This document shows, piece after piece, positions 1 through 6,188 of a DNA stretch of 6,188 nt (positions within the stretch are counted from its first letter, which is position 1; every line of letters starts with the position of its first letter). The notes under the pieces were generated by a model that saw only the letters and a program-made list of their open reading frames with translations, did not search any database and was not told the origin of the DNA. The translations under genes and the position numbers were made by a program. The stretch is from an uncultured Gloeocapsa sp. (GTDB lineage: Bacteria; Cyanobacteriota; Cyanobacteriia; Cyanobacteriales; Gloeocapsaceae): assembly GCA_937930495.1 (NCBI GenBank), contig CALGKL010000162.1, positions 1-6,188 of the forward strand. The letters run 5' to 3'.

Positions 1-1
1 T

Positions 2-6
2 AGGAG
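2..6 (+). promoter_or_regulatory. Shine-Dalgarno site of the phosphatase gene
   Basis: AGGAG lies five bases before the ATG at 12. This is a near-consensus ribosome binding site at normal spacing, and it supports starting the protein at MAEFTLQ. It is the best such site in the window: the other three genes have weak or no visible Shine-Dalgarno sequences. Confidence 0.7.
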
Positions 7-11
7 CAAAC

Positions 12-2855
12 ATGGCTGAATTTACCCTACAGGTTATACATACCTCTGACCAAGAAGCGGGAATTCCGGCGTTACAGGATATCATCGGATTATCGGCGAT
101 CATGAACGCTATAGAAGATGATTACGAGAATACAATCAAACTGACCTCAGGAGATATGTATATCTCTGGTCCATTCTATGGTGCCAGTAGTGATATATAT
201 GACTCTAAAGCAAAAGGTACTACAGCTAATGTCCCAGGTATAGCAGACATTCTGGTTAATAACGCTTTAGGTTGGAATGCAGCTGAAATTGGCAACCACG
301 AGTTTAGTTCAGCTGATACAGGGTTGTTTAACTTAATTGCCCCTAATCCCGATATTGTGAACGGTGAAGGAGGTGGAGTAGGGATCGGGGAGAATGGTTA
401 TCCAGGGACAGCATTTCCCTATCTAGCCGCCAATTTAGACTATTCTGCAGCTAACCTACCGGAAGGTTTAGAGGTAGTAGAAGGTGGTCAACCCGCGACA
501 GGTAATACCCTAGCCCCTAGCACAGTAGTAGAAATTAATGGGGAAGAGATTGGGGTAATTGGGGTGATCACACCCTATCTACCGGCGATCGCCAGTATTG
601 GCAACATTACCATGACGACAGGGGATGACATCCAAGCTAGTACCCCCATTGAGACTCAAGTAAACGTCTTAGTAGAGACGATCAAACCTCAGGTAGATTT
701 ACTTGTAGATCAAGGTATTAACAAAATTATCCTGATGACCCATCTACAGGAAGCAGAAATAGAACAAGCTTTAGCCCAAAGACTAGTAGATGAGGATATA
801 CCCATAGATATTCAGATCGGGGGTGGTTCCCACAGAATTATGGCTGATGAGGACACCGAGTTACGCGCCGATGAAACCCAACAACCACCTCGATTACTAC
901 AGCCCTATCCCCAAGAATTCAGCAACGGTGAGAATACTATTTATTATGTAAACACAGACGCTAACTATCGTTATCTGAGTCGGTTAGTAGCGACCTTTGA
1001 TGAAGAAGGGAAAATTAGCAAAATAGGGGATGATAGTCAAACCTTTGCTACCGATATCGGCGGTGTTAACCGAGTTTACGACGAAGAAATCACCACCATT
1101 GAGGAAGTTAAAGAAAAAGCCGATCCTGATATAGTGGAAATTGTTGAAGGAGTCGGTAACTATATCGCTGCTCAAGACGCGGTTATTTTTGGTCAAACGG
1201 ACGTTTTTCTCAATGGGTTGAGGGGTTCGGTACGTAGTGAAGAGACTAACTTAGGTAATTTAACCGCGGATTCTCAACGTTTTTACGCTCAAAAGTATCT
1301 AGATGAATATGGAGACGAACTCCTCGAAGGATTTGAGGAGATTCAGATTTCCTTTAAAAATGGTGGAGGGATTCGTGATGCGATCGGTCAATCCTATATC
1401 GAAGGTGGTACCAATCAACTAATCCAGAGACCACCGGCGGCTAATCCTGAAGTAGGCAAAGAACAAGGAGATGTTTCTCAACTAGATATTAACAATTCTC
1501 TCCGCTTCAACGGTGGAGTAGTGGTAGGGAAAGTAACCGCAGAAGGACTTTACCAACTCGCTGAACACATGGTTTCTGCTGTAGAACTAGGTAGCGGACG
1601 TTTTGGTCAAGTTAGCGGTATGAAATTTAGCTTTGATCCTGAAGCACCAGCACGTACAGATGAACAACCAGGAGAAAGGGTCCAGAATCTGGTCCTGACC
1701 GATGATCAGGGAAAAGGAATTCTCACTGTGGTCAAAGATGGCGAATTAGTCGTTGATCCTGATTTAACCTTTAGTATCTGTACCCAAGACTTTTTAGCCG
1801 AGGGAGGGGATAGTTATCCTCAAGTGATTACCGATATGGTAGAGTTAACTACCCTAGAAGAACCCAATAGTCTAGCTGATTTACAATCAGGAAAAGAACA
1901 GGACGCTTTAGCCGAGTATTTAGCGACTTTTCATAACCAAGAAAAGGGACAAGCTCCCTTTGCAGTAGCAGATACACCGGTATCCCGAGACGAACGTTTG
2001 CAAAACCTCGCTTTTCGTCGAGATACCATCCTATCGGAAACACCGATAATGAGTGATGGTCCAGTCAAAGCTGACTTTAACCGGGATGGAATTTCCGATC
2101 TACTCTGGCGCAATTTCCGGACCGGAGATAATGGTGTATGGTTGATGACCGACGCTAGGGAAGGTGGTAGCTTTGGTCCCGAAGAGATAGTTAGTATTGA
2201 TGCACAAACTAACCTAGATTGGGCTATTTCCGGTACGGCTGACTTTAACGGTAATGGTACAGAAGATATTCTCTGGCGTAACTTCAGTACTGGTGCTAAT
2301 CAGATCTGGTTGATGAATGAAACCGAAAGAAAAGCAATTCGTAATATCGAAAGAGAAACTAATCCTCACTGGTATATTGGGGGTGTTGGTGATGCTAACG
2401 GTGATGGCGTCCCCGATTTATATTGGCGCAATCAAAATACTGGGACTAATGGTATCTGGTATCTCAAGGAGGATTTCTCTGTTAACGCTAAAGTAGTCAT
2501 CGGCGGACAGGATAACCCCAACTGGCAAATGGTAGCGGTAGCTGATATGAATAATGATGGTGTACCAGATCCGATCTGGCGCAATCGTCAAACCGGTACT
2601 AATGGTGTTTGGTTAATGGGTGGAGAAGCAGGACAAAATATCGACGAAACGGTGACTCTAGAGGAGGAACTCAACCCAGACTGGACTATCCGCGGTACTG
2701 GTGATTTCAACAGTGATGGTAACGCCGACCTGATCTGGCGCAACAACGCTAACGGTAACAACGGTGTTTGGTTGTACAACGGTAACTTAAGTCGTATTGC
2801 TTCGCTTGCTTTTGAAGGTCAAGAAAATACCGATTGGCAAATTGTCCAACGTTAA
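12..2855 (+). CDS. 5'-nucleotidase/metallophosphoesterase-family protein with C-terminal FG-GAP/VCBS repeats
   Basis: Likely a phosphomonoesterase or nucleotidase acting outside the cytoplasm; the substrate is inferred from the family only. Seen: an N-terminal calcineurin-like metallophosphatase domain, about residues 5-280, with HTSDQEAG (10-17), SGD (46-48), GNHEF (94-98), MTH (242-244) and GGGSH (270-274). A 5'-nucleotidase C-terminal domain follows, about 390-615, with NLTADS (415-420), NGGGIRD (450-456) and DFLAEGGDSYP (593-603). A linker leads to five repeats from 688 to the end. Compared with UshA-type enzymes, the DxH histidine is Glu15, the Asp after GNHEF is Ser99, and the first His of GHxH is Gly272. 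There is no hydrophobic signal peptide and only one Cys (590). The chosen ATG follows AGGAG by five bases. The frame stays open to the window edge, so a longer N-terminus is not excluded. Atypical cyanobacterial alkaline phosphatases share this fold. The family call is firm, the activity much less so. Confidence 0.88.
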   Translation: MAEFTLQVIHTSDQEAGIPALQDIIGLSAIMNAIEDDYENTIKLTSGDMYISGPFYGASSDIYDSKAKGTTANVPGIADILVNNALGWNAAEIGNHEFSSADTGLFNLIAPNPDIVNGEGGGVGIGENGYPGTAFPYLAANLDYSAANLPEGLEVVEGGQPATGNTLAPSTVVEINGEEIGVIGVITPYLPAIASIGNITMTTGDDIQASTPIETQVNVLVETIKPQVDLLVDQGINKIILMTHLQEAEIEQALAQRLVDEDIPIDIQIGGGSHRIMADEDTELRADETQQPPRLLQPYPQEFSNGENTIYYVNTDANYRYLSRLVATFDEEGKISKIGDDSQTFATDIGGVNRVYDEEITTIEEVKEKADPDIVEIVEGVGNYIAAQDAVIFGQTDVFLNGLRGSVRSEETNLGNLTADSQRFYAQKYLDEYGDELLEGFEEIQISFKNGGGIRDAIGQSYIEGGTNQLIQRPPAANPEVGKEQGDVSQLDINNSLRFNGGVVVGKVTAEGLYQLAEHMVSAVELGSGRFGQVSGMKFSFDPEAPARTDEQPGERVQNLVLTDDQGKGILTVVKDGELVVDPDLTFSICTQDFLAEGGDSYPQVITDMVELTTLEEPNSLADLQSGKEQDALAEYLATFHNQEKGQAPFAVADTPVSRDERLQNLAFRRDTILSETPIMSDGPVKADFNRDGISDLLWRNFRTGDNGVWLMTDAREGGSFGPEEIVSIDAQTNLDWAISGTADFNGNGTEDILWRNFSTGANQIWLMNETERKAIRNIERETNPHWYIGGVGDANGDGVPDLYWRNQNTGTNGIWYLKEDFSVNAKVVIGGQDNPNWQMVAVADMNNDGVPDPIWRNRQTGTNGVWLMGGEAGQNIDETVTLEEELNPDWTIRGTGDFNSDGNADLIWRNNANGNNGVWLYNGNLSRIASLAFEGQENTDWQIVQR
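585..592. repeat. HIP1 palindrome GCGATCGC in the phosphatase gene
   Basis: This is the only exact HIP1 octamer in the 2.8-kb phosphatase gene, in the fuller form GGCGATCGCC (584-593). HIP1 is a short palindrome greatly over-represented in many cyanobacterial genomes, and is useful here as a marker of origin. Confidence 0.85.
2073..2852 (+). repeat. Five tandem FG-GAP/VCBS-like repeats (protein level)
   Basis: Each unit begins with a calcium-loop-like DxNxDGxxD, continues with a hydrophobic pair, WRN, TGxNGxWLM, and ends near NPxW or NxDW. The units start at Asp688, 744, 794, 845 and 898, so the periods are 56, 50, 51 and 53 residues; the codons start at 2073, 2241, 2391, 2544 and 2703. Unit 2 is the most degenerate in its loop (NG in place of DG). 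Such repeats are known to fold as beta-propeller blades and bind calcium in secreted or surface proteins. The units differ enough at DNA level that they look like an old duplication. Five units are fewer than a usual seven-bladed propeller, so the fold may be open or may complete itself in another way. Confidence 0.85.
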
Positions 2856-2868
2856 ACGTGGATCAAGT

Positions 2869-2912
2869 GTTAGGGAAAGGAAACAGCGGACCAGCTGAAA
2901 ATTTTCCCTAAC
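2869..2912. terminator. Stem-loop between convergent genes, probable terminator
   Basis: GTTAGGGAAA (2869-2878) pairs perfectly with TTTCCCTAAC (2903-2912), a 10-bp stem. The loop holds a smaller hairpin, CAGC (2884-2887) with GCTG (2894-2897). It starts 13 bases after the phosphatase stop codon and ends 26 bases before the argJ stop codon, so it could end transcription from both sides. A T-rich stretch (GTTTTTCC, 2923-2930) follows on the plus strand but is not directly adjacent. It is therefore not a textbook intrinsic terminator, and on the minus strand no T-tract is visible. Confidence 0.55.
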
Positions 2913-2937
2913 TTCCTTAGATGTTTTTCCTGGGTAA

Positions 2938-4179
2938 CTAAGTAGTATAATCAGCGTTGATCTTAACGTAATCGTAGCTCAAATCACAACCCCAAGCCGT
3001 ACCGACACCGGAACCATTACCCAAGCAGACGGAAATCACTACGGTATCATCTTGCAGATAAGCTCCTTCTGCTTTGGCTTTGAGGTAATTACTAGCTGCT
3101 TGAGCATCAAAGGGGAGAGGTTGTCCATTATCCATCAAAAGGAAGTCCCCTAATTGGATGCGTAAGTCTTCCTGGTGAAAACTAACCCCCGCACGTCCGG
3201 CTGCGGCTGCGATGCGTCCCCAGTTAGGATCTCGGCCAAAAATAGCCGCTTTGACTAGGGCTGAACCGGCGATGGTGCGGGCTACTTGTCGGGCTGAAGC
3301 TTCGTCAGAGGCTCCCGAAACCTGTACCTCGATTAAACAAGTCGCTCCCTCACCGTCACGGGCGATCGCTTTGGCTAGGTATTGACAGACCTCTGTCAGC
3401 ATTGCTTCGAGTTTTTGTCCCTCTTTATTTAATTCGGTGATGGTTGGGGTACGGGATTGACCGTTAGCTAGGGCGATAAGGGTATCATTGGTACTGGTAT
3501 CCCCATCTACGGTGATCTGGTTAAAACTTTTTTGGGCTGCACGAGAGAGCATTTCTTGCCAGAGGTGGGTAGATACCATCGCATCACAGGTTATAAATGA
3601 GAGCATGGTAGCCATATTGGGGTGAATCATCCCCGAACCTTTGGCTATTCCTCCGATTCGCACAGGGCGATCGCCGATGATTGTTTCCAGAGCAATGGTT
3701 TTCGGGACTAAATCTGTGGTCATAATCGCTCTAGAGGCGTTTTCATTGCCCTCTTTGGAGAGGGAGGCTACTAACTCCGGAAGGGCTGCTGTTAGTTTAG
3801 CCATCGGAATCCTTTTCCCTATTACTCCAGTGGATGCTAGTAATACTGATTCCGGGGGAATTCCCAATTGTTGGGCTACCGCTGTAGCACTATCGAGAGC
3901 ATCTTGTAACCCAGCGGCGCCTGTGGCGGCGTTAGCTTGTCCGGCGTTACATAAAATAGCCCGAATACTGTTTTTGCTCTGGAGTATTTGACGACAATAA
4001 TCTACACAAGCGGCTCTGACTTGGCTGGTGGTAAATACGCCTGCGGCGATCGCTTCTGTTTCTGAATAAATCAGGGCTAAATCTTTTGCTCCTGAGGGTT
4101 TTAATCCCGCTGCTAATCCGGCGGCTTGAAAACCTTTAGCGGCGGTAATTCCTCCTGGTATTACTTGGGAGTCTGTCAT
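2938..4179 (-). CDS. argJ: Glutamate N-acetyltransferase / ornithine acetyltransferase ArgJ
   Basis: A cytoplasmic arginine-biosynthesis enzyme that moves the acetyl group from N-acetylornithine to glutamate, releasing ornithine. Many members also make N-acetylglutamate from acetyl-CoA; which type this is cannot be read from the sequence. It is full length for the family (413 residues). Seen: the oxyanion-hole motif STGVIG (116-121, Thr117-Gly118), KGSGM (180-184), and the self-cleavage motif MATML (189-193). The break is expected between Ala190 and Thr191, freeing Thr191 as the N-terminal nucleophile of the beta chain. DGEGAT lies at 275-280, and the family C-terminus [11 protein letters not shown] at 403-413 supplies the usual Asn408 and Thr413 substrate contacts. 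The ATG at 4179 gives the standard N-terminus, although its Shine-Dalgarno is weak. It lies 29 bp downstream of gatB on the same strand and is probably co-transcribed with it. Confidence 0.97.
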   Translation of the reverse strand: MTDSQVIPGGITAAKGFQAAGLAAGLKPSGAKDLALIYSETEAIAAGVFTTSQVRAACVDYCRQILQSKNSIRAILCNAGQANAATGAAGLQDALDSATAVAQQLGIPPESVLLASTGVIGKRIPMAKLTAALPELVASLSKEGNENASRAIMTTDLVPKTIALETIIGDRPVRIGGIAKGSGMIHPNMATMLSFITCDAMVSTHLWQEMLSRAAQKSFNQITVDGDTSTNDTLIALANGQSRTPTITELNKEGQKLEAMLTEVCQYLAKAIARDGEGATCLIEVQVSGASDEASARQVARTIAGSALVKAAIFGRDPNWGRIAAAAGRAGVSFHQEDLRIQLGDFLLMDNGQPLPFDAQAASNYLKAKAEGAYLQDDTVVISVCLGNGSGVGTAWGCDLSYDYVKINADYTT

Positions 4180-5251
4180 GGTTTTTGCTTTACCAAATTT
4201 TGTCAGTCTTATGATTCTAGCTTTTCTGTGAGAATCTGATTAGTCAATTTGGGATCTACACGTCCACCGCTTTTTTTCATCACTTGTCCGACAAAAAAGC
4301 CTTTTAGTTTGGTTTTACCACCTTTGAAAGCGGCTAATTCATTGGGATGCTCTTTTAATACTGCTTCGATAATCTCGGCGATCGCTTGAGGATCGGAAAT
4401 TTGACTTAAACCCTTACTTTCGATGATTGCTTTCGGTGAACCACCTTTAGTCAGTAATTCTGGAAGTAAGTCTTTGGCAATTTTCCCACTAATGGTCTCA
4501 CTTTCGATCAATTGTACCAATTCCCCTAAAGCAGCTGGAGTCAAAGGGATATCGGTAATATTGAGCTTATTATTATTCAAATAGGCGCTAATATCTTGGG
4601 TAACCCAATTGGCGACCAATTTGGGGTTGGCACCAGTAGCGATCGCCGCTTCAAAATACTCAGCGATAGTGCGATCGTCGGTCAAAACTCGCGCGTCATA
4701 GGGAGACAATCCTAATTCTTCCTCATAGCGATGACGTTTTTGGGCGGGTAATTCTGGTAATTCGGCGCGCCATTTTTCTCTTTGGCTAACCGATACTTCG
4801 ATTGGGGGTAAATCTGGTTCCGGGAAATAACGATAATCGCTAGATCCTTCTTTGGAGCGCATACTCGAGGTACGTTGATTATTTTCTTCCCAGAGTCGAG
4901 TTTCTTGAATAATCGGTTTTCCCGCTTCTAGTGCTTGAATTTGTCTTTCTATCTCGTATTCAATCGCTTTTTGAATCGCGTTAAAGGAGTTCATATTCTT
5001 AATCTCTACTTTAACCCCGAATTCTTTTTGTCCTACGGGACGTACGGAAATATTTACGTCACAACGTAGGGATCCTTCTTGCATATTACCATCGCTAACT
5101 CCCAGATAACGCATAATCCGACGCAATTCTCTAGCGTATTCAGCAGCTTCTACACCTGAGCGTAAATCTGGTTCGGAGACTATCTCCAACAAAGGTACAC
5201 CCGCTCTGTTAAAATCTACCAGGGAGTAGGTCGAACCTGCTAGGCGATCGC
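3362..5251. repeat. Six HIP1 palindromes (GCGATCGC) within argJ and gatB
   Basis: Exact octamers lie at 3362-3369, 3667-3674 and 4046-4053 in argJ and at 4378-4385, 4639-4646 and 5244-5251 in gatB. Six in about 2.7 kb of coding sequence is a density typical of HIP1-rich cyanobacteria and is the main evidence for the host group. Confidence 0.85.
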
Positions 5252-5696
5252 TTCCTCCATGTACTAGTTTCCCCGCATCTTCTTCCATATGTGCTCTGGT
5301 AATACCAATTCTTTTCCGAGTAACTTCTCCTGTTTGTTTATCGACTATTTCGATTTCTAACCAACCATTGGTAGCTATTGGTAAATCATATTGGGATATT
5401 TGATAATTTTTGGGTAAATCGGGATAAAAATATTGTTTACGGTCAAATTTGCTATAGGGTGCGATTTCGCAATTGAGAGCTAAACCTGCTTTTACTGCGT
5501 ATTCTAGGACTTTTTCGTTCAGTACGGGTAACACTCCAGGATAACCTAGACAAATCGGGGAGATATTTTCGTTAGGGGGTGCGCCAAATTCTGTAGATAC
5601 AGGACTAAATATTTTTGTTTTGGTTTTGAGTTGACAATGGGTTTCTAATCCGATGATTACTTCATACTCTGTTTTAGTAGATGTAGCGGTTGTCAT
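4209..5696 (-). CDS. gatB: Aspartyl/glutamyl-tRNA amidotransferase subunit B
   Basis: GatB is the tRNA-binding and kinase/transamidase subunit of GatCAB. The complex turns Glu-tRNA(Gln) into Gln-tRNA(Gln), and in some organisms Asp-tRNA(Asn) into Asn-tRNA(Asn), with ammonia delivered from GatA. It is full length (495 residues). Seen: IGLETHCQL (15-23), [20 protein letters not shown] (87-106), HMEEDAGK (136-143), [17 protein letters not shown] (161-177), [13 protein letters not shown] (208-220), EIKNMNSFN (231-239) and [14 protein letters not shown] (285-298). The C-terminal helical and YqeY-like tail is intact, with [12 protein letters not shown] (404-415) and [13 protein letters not shown] (466-478). 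No gatA or gatC is in the window, as is common where the subunits are scattered. The start at 5696 gives the short lead [12 protein letters not shown] before the conserved core. The leader has an A9 tract and only a weak GG 11 bases before the ATG. It is the first gene of a probable gatB-argJ unit. Confidence 0.97.
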   Translation of the reverse strand: MTTATSTKTEYEVIIGLETHCQLKTKTKIFSPVSTEFGAPPNENISPICLGYPGVLPVLNEKVLEYAVKAGLALNCEIAPYSKFDRKQYFYPDLPKNYQISQYDLPIATNGWLEIEIVDKQTGEVTRKRIGITRAHMEEDAGKLVHGGSDRLAGSTYSLVDFNRAGVPLLEIVSEPDLRSGVEAAEYARELRRIMRYLGVSDGNMQEGSLRCDVNISVRPVGQKEFGVKVEIKNMNSFNAIQKAIEYEIERQIQALEAGKPIIQETRLWEENNQRTSSMRSKEGSSDYRYFPEPDLPPIEVSVSQREKWRAELPELPAQKRHRYEEELGLSPYDARVLTDDRTIAEYFEAAIATGANPKLVANWVTQDISAYLNNNKLNITDIPLTPAALGELVQLIESETISGKIAKDLLPELLTKGGSPKAIIESKGLSQISDPQAIAEIIEAVLKEHPNELAAFKGGKTKLKGFFVGQVMKKSGGRVDPKLTNQILTEKLES

Positions 5697-5770
5697 GAAA
5701 CTTTTTACCTTTTTTTTTGGACAGTTTGCTTAGATTTTAGCATTTTAATACTTATAGGTTTAAACCATTA

Positions 5771-5799
5771 TTGCTTTGCCTAGAATATATTTTTATATT
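5771..5799 (+). promoter_or_regulatory. Candidate promoter for the PhzF-like gene
   Basis: TTGCTT (5771-5776) and TATATT (5794-5799) are separated by 17 bases. The -10 box matches the consensus at five of six positions, but the -35 box at only three of six. Transcription would start near 5806 and give a leader of roughly 105 bases containing the stem-loop at 5839-5879. AT-rich DNA gives such matches easily, so this is a weak call. Confidence 0.25.
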
Positions 5800-5809
5800 T
5801 TCTTAGCAA
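5782..5809 (-). promoter_or_regulatory. Candidate promoter for gatB-argJ
   Basis: Read on the minus strand, TTGCTA (5809 down to 5804) and TATTCT (5787 down to 5782) are separated by 16 bases, each matching the consensus at four of six positions. It would give a gatB leader of about 80 bases. It overlaps the candidate plus-strand promoter, which would make the two directions interfere. Weak support only. Confidence 0.18.
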
Positions 5810-5838
5810 ATATCTTATTTAATCTTAATTAAAAGATG

Positions 5839-5879
5839 GATAACTCAGGAATTTTTCCCTCAATTATTCCTGAGCTATC
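5839..5879. repeat. Long inverted repeat / stem-loop upstream of the PhzF-like gene
   Basis: GATAACTCAGGAAT (5839-5852) pairs with ATTCCTGAGCTATC (5866-5879): 13 of 14 positions pair, with one A/C mismatch, around a 13-base loop (5853-5865). The inner nine pairs, CTCAGGAAT with ATTCCTGAG, are perfect. It ends 33 bases before the ATG at 5913. It may be an operator for a dimeric regulator, a structured leader, or a terminator of an unseen short transcript. No long T-tract follows on the plus strand; on the minus strand a short TCTTTT follows. The structure is clear, the role is not. Confidence 0.6.
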
Positions 5880-5912
5880 ATAATATCAAAAGATTTAATT
5901 TTTCTGACTCTA

Positions 5913-6188
5913 ATGACTAGAACCTACAACTATTTTACTATAGATGTTTTTACCCAAGAGATTTTTGGGGGTAATCCTTTAGCTGTTTTTCCCGAAGCTG
6001 AGGGGTTAACTACTGTAGAAATGCAGCAAATTGCTAGAGAATTCAACCTCTCAGAAACTGTTTTTGTTTTACCGACTCCAAATCCTCCCCATACCCATAG
6101 GTTGCGCATATTTACCCCATCAGCTGAATTACCCTTTGCGGGACATCCTACCCTGGGGACAGCTTATTTACTCAGTCAAATTACCCCT
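5913..6188 (+). CDS. PhzF-family protein, N-terminal part (cut by window end)
   Basis: The first 92 codons run in frame to the last base of the window. PhzF-family proteins are usually somewhat under 300 residues, so about two thirds is missing. Seen: the family start [16 protein letters not shown] (11-26), [12 protein letters not shown] (41-52), in which Glu48 matches the catalytic Glu of PhzF-type isomerases, [19 protein letters not shown] (64-82), and the start of the next helix. The family has a diaminopimelate-epimerase-like fold and catalyses isomerisations. Most members outside phenazine producers have no known substrate, and nothing here suggests a phenazine cluster. The start ATG fits the family N-terminus well, although no Shine-Dalgarno is visible. 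The gene is divergent from gatB and is preceded by the stem-loop at 5839-5879. Confidence 0.9.
   Translation, partial: MTRTYNYFTIDVFTQEIFGGNPLAVFPEAEGLTTVEMQQIAREFNLSETVFVLPTPNPPHTHRLRIFTPSAELPFAGHPTLGTAYLLSQITP

Larger units (their letters stand above)
5697..5912. other. AT-rich divergent intergenic region
   Basis: This 216-bp spacer separates the start of gatB (minus strand) from the start of the PhzF-like gene (plus strand), so it should hold promoters for both. It is markedly more AT-rich than the flanking genes. I see no tRNA and no convincing small ORF. What stands out is a T9 run at 5710-5718 (A9 in the gatB leader), several TATATT-like boxes, and the stem-loop at 5839-5879. Confidence 0.7.

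Noticed and set aside
363..395. Glycine-rich stretch GEGGGVGIGENG as a possible RTX calcium motif
   Set aside because: It lacks the GGxGxDxxx spacing and occurs once, inside the phosphatase domain.
984..1196. Minus-strand open frame of 70 codons inside the phosphatase gene
   Set aside because: It lies wholly antisense to a well-supported coding region and shows no recognisable motif; it is a shadow frame.
1849..2113. Two overlapping minus-strand open frames inside the phosphatase gene
   Set aside because: Both are short, overlap each other in different frames, and are antisense to conserved phosphatase and linker sequence.
2588..2779. Minus-strand open frame across the repeats
   Set aside because: It is explained by the repeated codons of the FG-GAP/VCBS units; its repetitive look only mirrors those units.
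2073..2852. Direct repeats considered as a CRISPR array
   Set aside because: The repetition is at protein level, the DNA copies are divergent, and the whole stretch is coding.
3641..3991. Plus-strand open frame of 116 codons within argJ
   Set aside because: It is antisense to the catalytic core of argJ and resembles no known family.
5710..5718. T9 run as the tail of a plus-strand intrinsic terminator
   Set aside because: No stable stem precedes it, and no plus-strand gene ends there.

Overview
The window looks like a piece of a cyanobacterial chromosome. The strongest sign is the octamer GCGATCGC (HIP1, the highly iterated palindrome of many cyanobacteria), which occurs seven times in about 6.2 kb, far more often than chance would give for an 8-mer. 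The moderately AT-rich base composition and the style of the ArgJ and GatB proteins fit this. The species cannot be named from the sequence.

Layout: (a) 12-2855, plus strand, is a 947-residue 5'-nucleotidase/metallophosphoesterase-family protein. Its C-terminus carries five tandem FG-GAP/VCBS-like repeats with calcium-loop motifs (DxNxDGxxD). It lacks a recognisable signal peptide, has a single cysteine, and departs from the classical active site at three positions. (b) 2856-2937 is a short convergent spacer with a strong stem-loop, probably a terminator. (c) 2938-4179, minus strand, is argJ (glutamate/ornithine N-acetyltransferase, arginine biosynthesis). (d) 4209-5696, minus strand, is gatB (subunit B of the tRNA-dependent amidotransferase). 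It lies 29 bp upstream of argJ, so gatB-argJ is probably one transcript. (e) 5697-5912 is an AT-rich divergent promoter region with a near-perfect 14-bp stem-loop. (f) From 5913 to the window end, plus strand, is the first 92 codons of a PhzF-family protein.

The two minus-strand genes are housekeeping genes linked by glutamate chemistry: ArgJ handles glutamate acetylation, and GatB takes part in amidating Glu-tRNA(Gln). The phosphatase is an accessory, probably extracellular, phosphate-scavenging or nucleotide-degrading protein. The PhzF-like gene is a separate unit of unknown substrate.

I see no CRISPR array, RNA gene, insertion sequence or prophage, and no clearly undescribed system. The most useful leads are the altered active site and unexplained export of the phosphatase, and the long inverted repeat in front of the PhzF-like gene.
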